64,000 bases of DNA from Clitoria ternatea. Its lineage: Eukaryota; Streptophyta; Magnoliopsida; Fabales; Fabaceae. The notes under the pieces are model-generated. The model ran no database searches and was not told the DNA's origin. It worked only from the letters and a program-made list of their open reading frames with translations. The stretch is from positions 119,741,001 through 119,805,000 of the forward strand of contig CM075673.1 of NCBI GenBank assembly GCA_037962975.1. The letters are read 5' to 3'. Positions 36,201-48,881 of the stretch are shown here, piece by piece. Position 1 is the stretch's first letter. Each line of letters opens with the position of its first letter. Position numbers and translations under genes: made by a program.

Positions 36201-39200
36201 CACTTTCACAATGGGTGCCATTGCCTTTAGGCTATAAATAAGGACAATGTCTGCTACTCTTTTCCCCTTGGTCTCCTTGGCATTGTTGGACTTCAACCAC
36301 TCATCTGAAGTGAACATCTTCCTAAGATCATTCTTCAAATTATACATCCTTTGCAATGTAAGAAATGTTGTGGCAAATATTGTGACTCCATGCGAACCAA
36401 CTCCTTCTTATTAGTGAATTGCCTTATAATATTCAAGGTTAATGTGTGGTTATAGATGTAGCCCACAAGAGAGATCCCTCTTTTTATGGTCCTCTTCACT
36501 CTTGGCAGCTTCCCAATATTCTCTAACATCAAGTCTAGGCAGTGTGCAGCACAAGGTAACAACTTGCCTAATAGTAAAATCAAACTATTAGTAGTGATAC
36601 ACAGTTTATAAAGTATAAAAAATCTTAAAGTTAATAAACTATTAGTTTGTAACTCTTACCATCTTTCACATAATTACTCCCATTGTCGGTGATCACTTGC
36701 ACCACATTACTCTCTCCTATCTCCTCAACAAAATCATCCAGCAACTTGTAGAGTTTTTCCCCGGTCTTCACATATGATGAAGCATCAACACTCCTAATAA
36801 ACATAGAACCCCTTGGACAATAGACCAAAAAATTTATCAAGGTTCTATTCTTCCTATCTATCCATCCATCCGACATTATACTACAACCATAATGCTCCTC
36901 TCTCTCACATGATCCTGCAACAATTCCTTGGTGTACTCCAATTCTTTTTTCAAAAGAGGAACTCTAGCTTCATGATAGCTTGGAGGTTTAAGATGCTTCC
37001 CATAATTTCCAATAGCTTCCACCATTAACTTGAAGCTTTTTGTGCACAACACATTAAAAGGAATTGAGTTCCTACAAAGGAACCGTTCTATATATTGTAT
37101 TGTTCTAGCCCTTGCTTCCTTGTCACAAGCATCGTTTATGCTTGTTCGCCTTGAAGCCTTCCCCCCTAAATGAATGGTTGATTCAGGATTTTTAAAAAAC
37201 AACAAGTCCAATGGACCTTTAGGTTTCTTGGCAATGGAAGCTGTTTGTGATGATGCAACCGACGTTGCCATGCTTGGAGCTCTTTTTCCATTTCGAATTG
37301 CCGAAATATCCTCTACTTCTTCGTGTTCCTCATCAAGGTCATCAATTTCTTTCAAATATGCCTCTCATTTTTCTTGGTAAGGAAGGCAGCCTTAAGAGCC
37401 TCTTTAACATCATCTGGACACTTATTGCAACTACCGCAGTCCCCTCTCACACCCATTTGATGTCTCTTAGCCCGGGTAATTCCACCGGTTGTGGTCTTGC
37501 CACAAAAATCACAAGTGACATGCTTTCGATTGTTGATGTCCTTCAAGCTGTTCCAATCCCAAGCAATGTCTTGGTTAGGTGCATTAGGCTTCAAATGTCC
37601 AGGAAGTGGGGAGGGTTTAAACCTGGCAGCATTCCCTTCAACAGTTCTTGTTGGAATTTCTTCAGCCATTGCAGATTAGAATTTTTCCATACCAGTCCCT
37701 TCAACAGCCCTTCAAACAGCCCGCAGGAGAAGAAGAGAAGAACTGAAGAAGAGAAGAAGAAGTTAAGAAGAACAGAAGCAGAAACTCGCCGGAGAACACA
37801 GAGTCTCGCCGGAGAAGACACAGCCTCGCCGGAGAAGACAGCAGCTCGCCGGAAATGGTGGGGAAAGGCCGGAAATGAGAGAGGGGGGGGGGGGGGGGGT
37901 CGTCGGACAGTGGGTGGGTGTCGCAAGAACTAGCTGGGTGCAATGGAATAGCAATGAAAATGTAGAAATCTGAAGGGGATGGCTGCTGCTCGAATTAGGT
38001 TTTCAGATATGGGGGAAAAAGCAAAAAATGGCAGAAATACCCTTTAAAAAAAGGGTTCCAGAGGGGCAAAACAGACACGCAGCAAATAGCAGCCATTTCG
38101 CACCGCGACAGGGCCGCACCGGGCCTCCGCGAATTGCGGCGCTATTGCCGCGAAATATTTCTTCCCGCTACGGGCCACCGCATCGCGCCAGAGTGCCGCT
38201 CTGGCCGCTATTGACAAGTATGGGTCAAGCTTGATGAGTTGAAGAATTACCACAATTGTTAATTTATTTAATTATTTCCTGTTCAGTATGAGACCATTGA
38301 TTGGATTTATTTTCTATAAGGGCCAAATGTTTTGGCATTTTTTTCATGCATTGTAGATATCTGTTTTGAGTGTGGTTATATTCTTAGACAAGTACAGTAT
38401 CTAGGTACTTTACAGATCTTGGGCGGTTTATGTTTGGTTTATTTACTTAGTTACTTCATATGGGAATTTATGAGGATATCTATTAGTTTACATTGTTATG
38501 GAGAAATGTTTCAGTTTTGCATTTCAGAGAAAGAAAAATGGGATCAACTTCATGGTTCCTGATACATAGTGCCGGAACTGGAATTCTTTAAACATCGACA
38601 AATAATGTGAAAATGATAACCAAGCAAGTGGACTACAAAACATGCAAATTTCAAAAGAATGAAAAAGAAGAATACTTGGAGAAAAATCGGTAATATAGGC
38701 TGAAGTGCTTTAGGAAGACAAAATCCAGGTATGAGAACTGGTCCTCCCTGCAAAACAATTATAAGAAACAAAAGCATTCACGATATTCCCAAATTAACCA
38801 GTCTGAACCTAAAACAATATCTGAAGTCCCAGTTAAGAATAATTTTTGAAGTAACAGCCTCACCTTCTTCTTTCTTCGTTCCTTATCACGGGAAGTGGAT
38901 ACAGCATCACGAACAAGTTTTATATAAGAAGGGAGCACCTCCTTGGGTACAGAGCTAATCACCCTTGACAAAGCTTCCCAAGCAGCCTAATGAAAAGTAA
39001 ATATAAACAACACTACATAGAGGATCTAACACTAATATAAAAAACTCATACACTTACAGTAACAACAGATGAATCAGGATCACTCAGCAAGATGATTAGG
39101 TTGGATATCATGTTTGGAGCTTCATCAACCAGATATAACTTGCTATTTTTAAAGAAATACCCTATCAGATATGAACTAGATCTTCTGACAGCAGCCTGTA

Positions 39201-40882
39201 GATATAAATCATCAAAAAGAGAACAAATAAGTAGGCAACGAAGCAGGAGATAGCCGAAAGACAAGTTACTTTAGTAATTTTAAGACAGCTACCTGACTAT
39301 CATTAACACCTTTGACAAACTCTGAAATGAGTGGCTCAACTCCTTCATCATCAATAACCAAGACCACTGTTTCTGCAGCCTCCTTAGCCAATGTTTGAAC
39401 CTCCTAGAATTTCAACAACCAGTAAAAAAAAAGATAAAAAGTTACCATATCTCTCTGCACTCAACAGGATCAAAACTCAAGAATAGTCAATGAAGATACA
39501 AATAAGATGTCTGAAAAAAATATTTTCTGCACATGATGCGAGCATAGTCAACCTTGTCATCATCACCCATTGCTGATAGCAAAGGAGGAAGCACAGTACC
39601 AAGATGGAAGTCAAGGCCAGGCCCAGCAACTTCTGCTAAAGCTCCTAGAGCATGTGCATTGAAGGCACTGGACAGGTACCAAGGAAATTCAAGTAAATTA
39701 CAAATGTAACATCAGAGAGAACAAAAGCATCAATACGGAGGGACACATACGACAACGGGGGCAGAACCAATTTTGGTAAAATGTGAGGCAATACTGCACT
39801 TGTCCTGACACTACAGATAAAAAATAAAAAAGAACATAGAAGTTTAGCTCAAGACAAGAAGGGCATTATTGGAAGTTTTATGACAATTTCATGGTCTGGC
39901 AATGAAGGCAGTACACATTTTACCTCAAAATTTGTTTAAGACCATCAAGTGCATTATCAGAAGTTTTATCATCCTCCAATGCATGTAGAAGAGTTGGAAC
40001 AATCTCGTCGATAGCTAGCATTCCAGCACTCTACATTGCAAATTTTGATATTTTGACCTCAATTACAAGTTCACAACTAACAAAAACTTCAAAAAAACAG
40101 AAAATAGTAGACAGTAAATGATGAGGACAAAGGACTACATCAGTAAAAAGTGCAACCTTATACAAGGTGCTGAATGCTAAGCCAGCTGATTCACGAACCT
40201 CTGTGACACTGTATAATAACCATCTAAATATCAGATAATGCACTCTAAAACTCCATAAAAGTAAAATAAAAATTAAAATGCACAAACCTATCACAGAGGG
40301 CAGTCCGAATAGTGGGAATGAGTTCATTCATAAAAGTCAATAATTGACTCTTGCCAGCACTTGCCATCACCTCACTCAGACCAACACATACACCCTTACA
40401 AGCAATAAAGAACATGATTGTATTAATTAAAGGTTATGAACTTATGAGCTATTGATTCTTTGGTACAACAAATGTAAAATGTTATTCATTAAGAAAAAAT
40501 TCCAACACCAAACACCATTCTAACCTGCCTTCTGCTGCTGTCAGCATCGTTCAGTCCCTTGGATAAGATTGGAATTATCAAGGGAAGTACACGTTCACCA
40601 AGCTTCCTAACAAGCTCACCCAGTGACCGTCCAGCAACCTACATCATCAACAAGGACATATGTTATGCAAGCTATGGTAAAATATATGTTGTTGATGCAG
40701 AAACAAATAAGGACCTGCCGCCTTTCAGACGATGATGATGCAAGGGACGCAATTAAAGTATCCATCAGAACTGGCATAATTTCCCTAAGAGTCTTTGGAG
40801 TATTTGCCACAATAGTTTTCCATACGTGTAATGCAGCCTGAAAAAAGATGCATTCAGTTTTTACATTTGTTAAGCACATTCC

Positions 40883-40920
<38 letters not shown>

Positions 40921-43900
40921 ACCATGGTGTGAAAAAAGAACAAATGTTATAGTCATTACCTGCCGCACTGACAAACTAACATCAGCTCGAACCATATATA
41001 AAGCAGCAAGTACTTCATTACGTTTATCACGCCCCAAAACCTCAATGATTGCACGCCCATGTGCCTCAGTACTAGACCCTTCATCATCACTGCCACCCTC
41101 AAGCAAAGCTTTACCAGAAGTTCCAGCAACCTGAGAGGAATAAGTAACTCAGTAAGCCAAATCGAGCTGTGCAAAAGAGTTGCTGTAGGACGAGCAAAAC
41201 GTACTTTGAATAATAGATCACCCAACAGCTCAACCGAGCTCTGCCGAATACGCCAACTATCATTAAAAATACCATCCTCAACGGCTGGAAGGAGAAGAGG
41301 TAGAGATCTGTAGGGAAAAGCATTAATGCTTATTACTTATTAGAAATTAGACCTGATAAAGTTATAAAGTGGAAAAAATAGAGAAAATCCAAGAGAAAAC
41401 TGATATTAGCACAGATCCTGACCCGTAACGTAAATATGTATAATTCAATCAGTAATGATAGCTAACAAAAAAAAACAGATTAATTGTCTATCAAAGTTAC
41501 CCTTTCCGAATAAAACATTTTGAGGTGTTAAAGAGCAATAAAAACCATCGAGTATGCAACACATAAGACAAAGATAGAACATACGTTGTTGCATAATGCT
41601 CGACCAGGACATGGCCAGCCCCTAGTGCAGCATCTCGTACAGATTCATTCTCATCAGCAAGACCTATAAAACATTAATAAAAAAAAAGTACAACAAACTT
41701 TTAAAGATAACAAAACAAGAAACAGCAATAATAGTACATAAGTTAACTACAACATAAAAGAGAGTACATCATACCATCTAGGATAGCAGGAAGCACTTGA
41801 GGAAGATAATTTTGAAATTGAACTCCTAATGACCGTGGCAAATACTAAAAGAACATATTAGAAAACTGAGTCAATGAAGTCTATTCAAATAATCTAAAAT
41901 TCTATTTGCGATTTGTGAAAGACAGTGCATTTCCACTGTTGTACCTTAAAAAGCGTCAGGTATCCATCTCGTACAGATGCTTTTTGATGGGAGCAATTTC
42001 GAATAATATCAGGAAGTACATGCTCAAAGTACCCAATGCCAAGAGCAGATAATACCTGTGCATGAATAACAGGTTAAAAGAAACAATAAGGTAAAATGAT
42101 CCCCTTTAAGAACAATCTTATCCTTCAATCCAGATTAATACAATAAGTTATCAAATAGTCTCTCTTTCATGGTTACTATCACTTTCAAGCGAGCATATGT
42201 AACCACAATCATTACATTAAAATTTTCCTGATCAAAAATAGATATTATGTTTCAGGTACAAGGTTCCCGAAAAGACCACCAACATTTTATAATGGGAACT
42301 TCCTCATATACAAGTTAACATGAAACCTTTTCAGCCATAAAATAATTTCGCAGATTTACCAAACAAACAAATCTCTTTTCTGATTATTCCAAGTAACATA
42401 TTTTCTCAAATCTCTATTGTCTCCTTTGTCACAGGGTTTCTCTTCCACCAAATGGAGAAGCCATGCTTTTTTCTTATGACATGTCACTCCAGGTCAAAGC
42501 TGAGTCAAACTATATGAAATGCCAAAGGGCTTAAAAACCAAAACCAAAACAACAAAAAAAATCTGACCTCACTCAACCCTTGAGCTGCTCCAGAGCGTTC
42601 AACATTACTATTATCAGACTTCAGTGTTTCAAACAACCACGGGACAAGATCAGGGAAATTTTCTTCACCCATTCCTCCTATAAGGGACCCAATGGCTCTG
42701 GCAGCAACTGACCGAACCTCAGGGATAGGATCCACAAGAACCTGCTTTTAAGATTAATGCTTGAAATGAGAAGAGACCAAATCCAACACAGACAAATGTG
42801 CAAGACACAAGAAATCTGTGGAATTACCTTTTTTACTTCAGGAAGCAACAATCCTATATATGGAATCATATCCTTCGGTTCTGTAACCAAGGAACACATG
42901 TTTCCAACAATTTGCGCTGCCCTCTTTTTAGTATCAGCACTACGTTCCCTCAATCCTCTGTGTACAATTGGTACCAATAATGCAAGTGATGGAGCATCGA
43001 TTGAATTAACAAAGGTTGTCTGCAACCAACCAATAAATTTTAGGCAACAAAGTAGAAGACTGAACAAAATTAACAAGGTGACCACTGTAAACCTTACCTG
43101 GAGGAGAATGTCAAGGGAATATTTAGTATGCTCATTAGGATCGGTAAGTCCCTTCAGTAGAGTAGGGACAAGAGCAGATATTTCAGGATTCTTTATTACA
43201 CTCCCAACCTGGAAAAAAACATAAATGAAAAATAAAAACAAGCACAGAAACAGGAATAAAATGGGTTCACAGTTCACATGTGAAGACAAACCTGTTGAAG
43301 GGCCATTTGCCCAGCTGACTGGACTTTAGGATGGGTATCGGTTAAAACCTTCAAATAGAGAGATGGGTTAAGGTAACACAACCTGTATACAAAAAATTTA
43401 AATAGAGAGATGTTTGCTTCATTTTATACCTCAGTCAATTTGGGAACAATCTTAGGGAGACACTGAGACAACTGCTGAGGGGCACAGTACGCCATAGCAC
43501 CAAGTAGTTGTACACTACTTTGTTTTGTCCTCCAAGCTTTATCTTCAAGACCCTGTGCAAATAGATTAGCTATGCAACAGTGCATTGCAATAGAAGCATG
43601 GAAAATTAAATATCTACGAGTAGGAATCATATGTTAATTGGAACATGAAAAACATCTCTAAATCACACTCCTTCAAATTGCAGGCTGCAACAAATACCAT
43701 AAATTTATTTCAAAACAAGCTGGAGAAAATGAGAAATAAAATTTACTGCAATCATATCCCCAGGTTCAAAGAATTTGACAAAAGAATCAGATTAATGTGA
43801 AATGACATTCAATGTAAAATAATACAGTAACAAAACAAAGGAGAAATCTATATAACAAACATAATGTATTAATCATGTATATTAAAAATGCACGTAGCCT

Positions 43901-46900
43901 TGACAAATAAACGCATCCAAAAAAACCCAGAATATAGCAGTAGTAGTCTTGTACTATCTTTGTAAACTTGAGCACACAAAAATATGCAAAACTACTCTAG
44001 CAATTTAAAGTATGTATTACACTGAGAGAATGAGAGAGAGTGAAAGAGAGAGAGAGATGTGTAACTGAATCTTATTGTATTGAATGAACGAATTGGAAAA
44101 CAAGAGGAGCTCTCTATTTAGGGAGATGGTGGCTATGCCACCTCAGCAATGAATAACAGAAATAGAATATTCCAGACTAGGTAAAGATACAACACTAAAA
44201 ATACAATCAGAGATAATACAAGACAAGGTTCCACCAAACACAAATAGTACTGTAACTTGGAGGGGTAGGGATAAGGAGCATTTGATTCATTCCCTGAATA
44301 ATTCCATGGATCAAACTCATTTTAGTGATTGTTGATTAGAAATTTAAATACATACAAGTGACAACAGAACTAATTAGACTTTATATGATGTATATGTAAT
44401 ACCGTAGGATAGCTTGCTGTAGCTTGCTGAGCACTTTCTCTATCATATAAATATACGATTCCTTTGTAATCCATTCATTAAGTAAAATATTAGAGATTCT
44501 GTTATAAAAATTCTCTACCTTCCCTCTAACCTCTCTCTAAATCTAATAGAATTGACTACTTAAAAAATGGCATTATAGAAAAAGGAGGAAAAAACAGCCG
44601 GTGAAGAAGTGGAAACAGACACTCCCTTATTTGAGTTGGCAAATAGTTACCTTATAGGGTCATGTTTAAGAATTACCCATTACTTTTGTTTATTGGTGCA
44701 TTGGTGTCAACAGCCATTTCCATTGAAACATATCATGGAAAAAGAACAGTCTGAAGATTTTACAAAAGGCCATAGCAGTAGCACAAATATTCCCGACAAG
44801 CATGGATATTGCACTCTCCTAATATCTACAAATATAACATTACTACAGAATGTTTTATCAATTCACATGCAAAATCAAATGTGTATGACCAGGCATTCTT
44901 ATTGATAAATAAATCAATATCAAAAAGAGGGGTAAAGAATAAACATTCCATGCAGATAATACAAGTCAATTACTTAAAAGTTAAAATCAAAATTTTGAAT
45001 CTTTAAAATAAAATATGATAACAGGAATAAATAACGGTAATTAATCACAATAACAATTTACACTTTTGCTAAATAGCTTAGCCATGATAAGCAATGGTTA
45101 TCACCTTCAAAAGAGATGGAAGGACAAGCTTCACTCCTTGAGCACTAAGTTGAGTCATCATTGCACGGGCAGCACATTCAGCAGCCTCACGAACTGCTAC
45201 AACTTGATCAGAGAACGAAACCAAAAGTAATGGTAACATCTGAATCACATACCTGAACAAATAATGGTAGAAATAATGAAAAACCACAAATAAACCTTCA
45301 TTAAGAATCATAACTTTAGCAACAAGCTAGTCATCAACATACGGTTCAAATAGTCTTCCAAGTGTTTCACAAAGGCACTCAAATCCAAGTAAAGCTCCTT
45401 CACGAGATTTCGCAGAGTTCCTGCAATTGAAAAATAAACATAAGGAGGGTATACTTATTCCCTTTTCATTTTCATGATCATAAATCTGATTTGAAAAAAG
45501 AGACAATTTTTTTCTTGTTTCTGGAATTCTATAAACTGCAAGAATTTTAAAATTTAGGCAATGTTTTTTTAATACAGAAAAATCTAAATAAACTCTAACC
45601 TTTCTGCAAGACCCTCTTGAAGTGTAATCACAATCCTATACTTTTTCAAGCAGGAAATGCCAAATCCCTTGACCAATCCTGCAAGTCCAAAAGCAGCCCC
45701 GCGACGTTCTCCATATTTTTCACTTTTCATCATCTGATCCAACAGCCGTTTAACAAGAGCTTCTGCATCATCCTAATGATAGAAATTTCAAATACCAAAA
45801 GAATACACTTCAGTAAACATCTAGAAAACATCAAAATGAGAGACAACTTTAACCTTAGGCATTAATTATGTAATTATGTCATTCTTCAAAAAAAAAAAAT
45901 ATGTAATTATGTCAAGGTGACACCCTCCTAGCTAATAGCTAGCACAACAGCACAAACTTTGTACATTCAACAAGATGAATTATTCCCACAAACACAGAAT
46001 TTGCCAACTGATTTTGTTATCACAGAATTTGCACAGGAATAAAAATGTATCCTAACTAAGACCGAACATCAAGAACTATTTACACTCAACCTATAGCTAG
46101 ACTACCCATATAATCAACAAACAAGGGACATAAATACTTAGGTAAAGGAGGATGGTTTTCTTGCTATTTTTACAATCTCTTCATCAAGATTAATCTAATA
46201 ATCTTCTACATGACCAGAAGTAAAAGCATCAGAGTCTAACTATAAGAATGCTCTTGCATACTTGTTTTGATTGCATTAATGGAGATAGACATGCAGACAC
46301 TGCCCGTTGAACAGCTTCTGAAGGAGTGTTCAAAACATCCAACAATTTGTCCACAACGGCGTGGACCTTAGGATCATCCTGTTCAAAAAGGAATACAAAA
46401 ACTACAATCATTAAACACTTCAATTAGCTACCATAACCAAGAAACAAGGGGGAAAAAACTCTTACTACTAACCTTTGCCAAGTGCTTTGCCAGAGCTCCA
46501 GTGAAGATAACCACACCTTCACGAACCAAGTCATATTTTTCTTCATCTGAAGCCTAAGACATTAGGCAAGAACCATTAGCCAAGGATCGCATATAAACAT
46601 AAAACTTTAAACATGTTTTAAGGAAAGAACAAAACAGAGAAAGAAAAAGAACCATGGGATGAGTATCCAGCAGAAGTATCTCCCACATAATAAGGAACTC
46701 ACAGTTTTGTTCAAGTAGTTCTCAAAGATGGGGAATAACAATGAGACATTATCTTTTCCATTTTTATCGATGATCAAGATACCAGCATTAATCATTCGGC
46801 CTCTAACGTCAGCATTTGGATCAGCCTGCAGATCAAATCAATCCCCAAAAAGTGAAAAGTTAGTGGCTTGCTGGCAAGGATGTTACTCTATGGGACAGTT

Positions 46901-48842
46901 CACCGGCAGCATTGATACAGAACACACTACCATCAAGAGAGCGTGATAGTATAGATCAAATTGACTCAACATTTTGGTTTATTTTAATTTCAGGCATATT
47001 CTTTTATCCCATCAAGTTAACTCTATTAATTAGAGTATCAAGTATTGGTTAATTAGGTGTTAATTTATTTCAATTGATTTTCAGATAAGGGATATTTTAT
47101 TGCACTTCCCGAACATGCATTGCATTTCAGCTTGGACTTATAGTATTTAGGTATTCATAGTGCTCAGTTTCAATGTCGAAGTTTCCAATGTTTTTAGTAT
47201 ATCCAACTTCAAAAGAGTAGGATTCTATCCCTAACTCTTCAAGGATGAGTCTATCAATTTTTTTGGTAACAAACCATACTGCAAAACAATTTGGTATGTA
47301 GTAAAACATACAAAACAAAAGTTCATCAGAGAAACTCTTTTTGTCCTACTTTGATGAATAAACCTCAAAAAAAAAATGTGCACATCATATAAAATGAATA
47401 AAGACATCAAATTATCTCATTAGCGAAAATATTTACTTGTTAGTAAACATTGATTATCTCATTAGCAAAAATAAAGTCATTCGAGTCATACAAAGCTATA
47501 TTAAGTCTCACAAGGCCTCTAGAAATGATCATTTCCCCATGAAAATAGGTTCCAGCTTCAGCATTCTAGTGAAAATAGAAAAATAAATGCCAGAAAAAAG
47601 TACCAGTGCTCTTGATATTAAAAATGTCATGACAACAGGTAGGTCTTTTGTTCTCAACACATCAGCAGCAGAGTGTAATGCTAAAGCTATTCCTTGCCTA
47701 CCCAGCCAACCCGCATCAACATTGCCATCTCCAATACCCATGTCACGAATATACAATGAAAATAAAGTGGAAAGGGACTCCTGCAAATTATTAAGAAATT
47801 ATGAGAGAAAACATGCAGCAACAAAGTGAAAAAATTATAAAGCAAGCATACTTGTATAGAATCTGGGTATTCATCCAAGGCAGCAGCTAATGCTTCTGCA
47901 GCTGCCACACGAACATTATAGTTGACATGAGAAAGTGCTTTGAAAAGTCCTGAAAAGTCAGTTCCAAAGTCTAACCCATAATGATCCCATATGTCTTCTG
48001 CCACTTGAGCAACTGACTGAAACAATGAAAATAGTAAATTAGCTCTCTTACTATAGACAGAGTTAAGAAAATTCAATGAAAAAAATACAGAAATGGAAAG
48101 CAGTAAAATATAACCAAACAAAATTTAGTATGAGGCTGTAGACATGTAAGGTAAATTAAGAACCCTACAGCACCAAAAAGAAATGAATCATAACCCAGAA
48201 TATAACTTAAGCATAAAGTGGGACAGTAATTGATGTCTTTATAAACCAGGAGCAGGAATAATTTCCGGAACATTCTGATTTGACTTTAGAATAAACAAGT
48301 CATCTTCATGTGTTAAGAATTTTACTGGTTAAGCACTAGATATTTCAGCTATCCAAGAGTCATTGTTCAATTTATTTGATAAATTAACTAGTAAGGTTCA
48401 TGGACCAGGGTGGACAACCCCATTTTAACACAGTGATAGTCAACATTCCCTAGGTTCTTCCCTCATCGCCCTCTTGTTTTGCTTTAAACAGTGTTCAATT
48501 TGCATAACCCCAGAATAATCAAGTTTTCCAGATTTGACCACTTTCAATGCATTTTAATTGTCTTTTCAAAAATTGAAAATATAATCAAGTGCCTTAAACC
48601 CTATGAATATATAGGAGACCCAGAGAGATGAGACACCTGTGCACTCAACATGACTTTTAGTTGCCCAATGCAACCTTCCATGTTTCTAAAGAGATCTTCA
48701 GCAAAACCAACAGTTTTTACATAAGTGAATTACAAGTGAGGAACAACAGAAGTTCCTCACAAAGTTCCGTAGCACATGATAGTATTTACTAAATTCTGGA
48801 TACAAGGCAAAGTAGATTAAAGAAGATAATAATAATAATGAA

Positions 48843-48881
<39 letters not shown>

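Noticed and set aside
37247..37933. A 228-codon plus-strand frame
   Set aside because: It is antisense to the hAT transposase start and its leader; the repetitive Glu/Arg and Gly end comes from the CGCCGGAGAAGACA repeats and the G tract.
42757..43224. A 155-codon plus-strand frame
   Set aside because: It is antisense to GCN1 exons 33-34 and crosses introns; the minus strand carries the conserved protein.
48843..48879. A CRISPR-like or regulatory repeat array
   Set aside because: It is a simple GAT trinucleotide run without spacers; no CRISPR array exists anywhere in the window.
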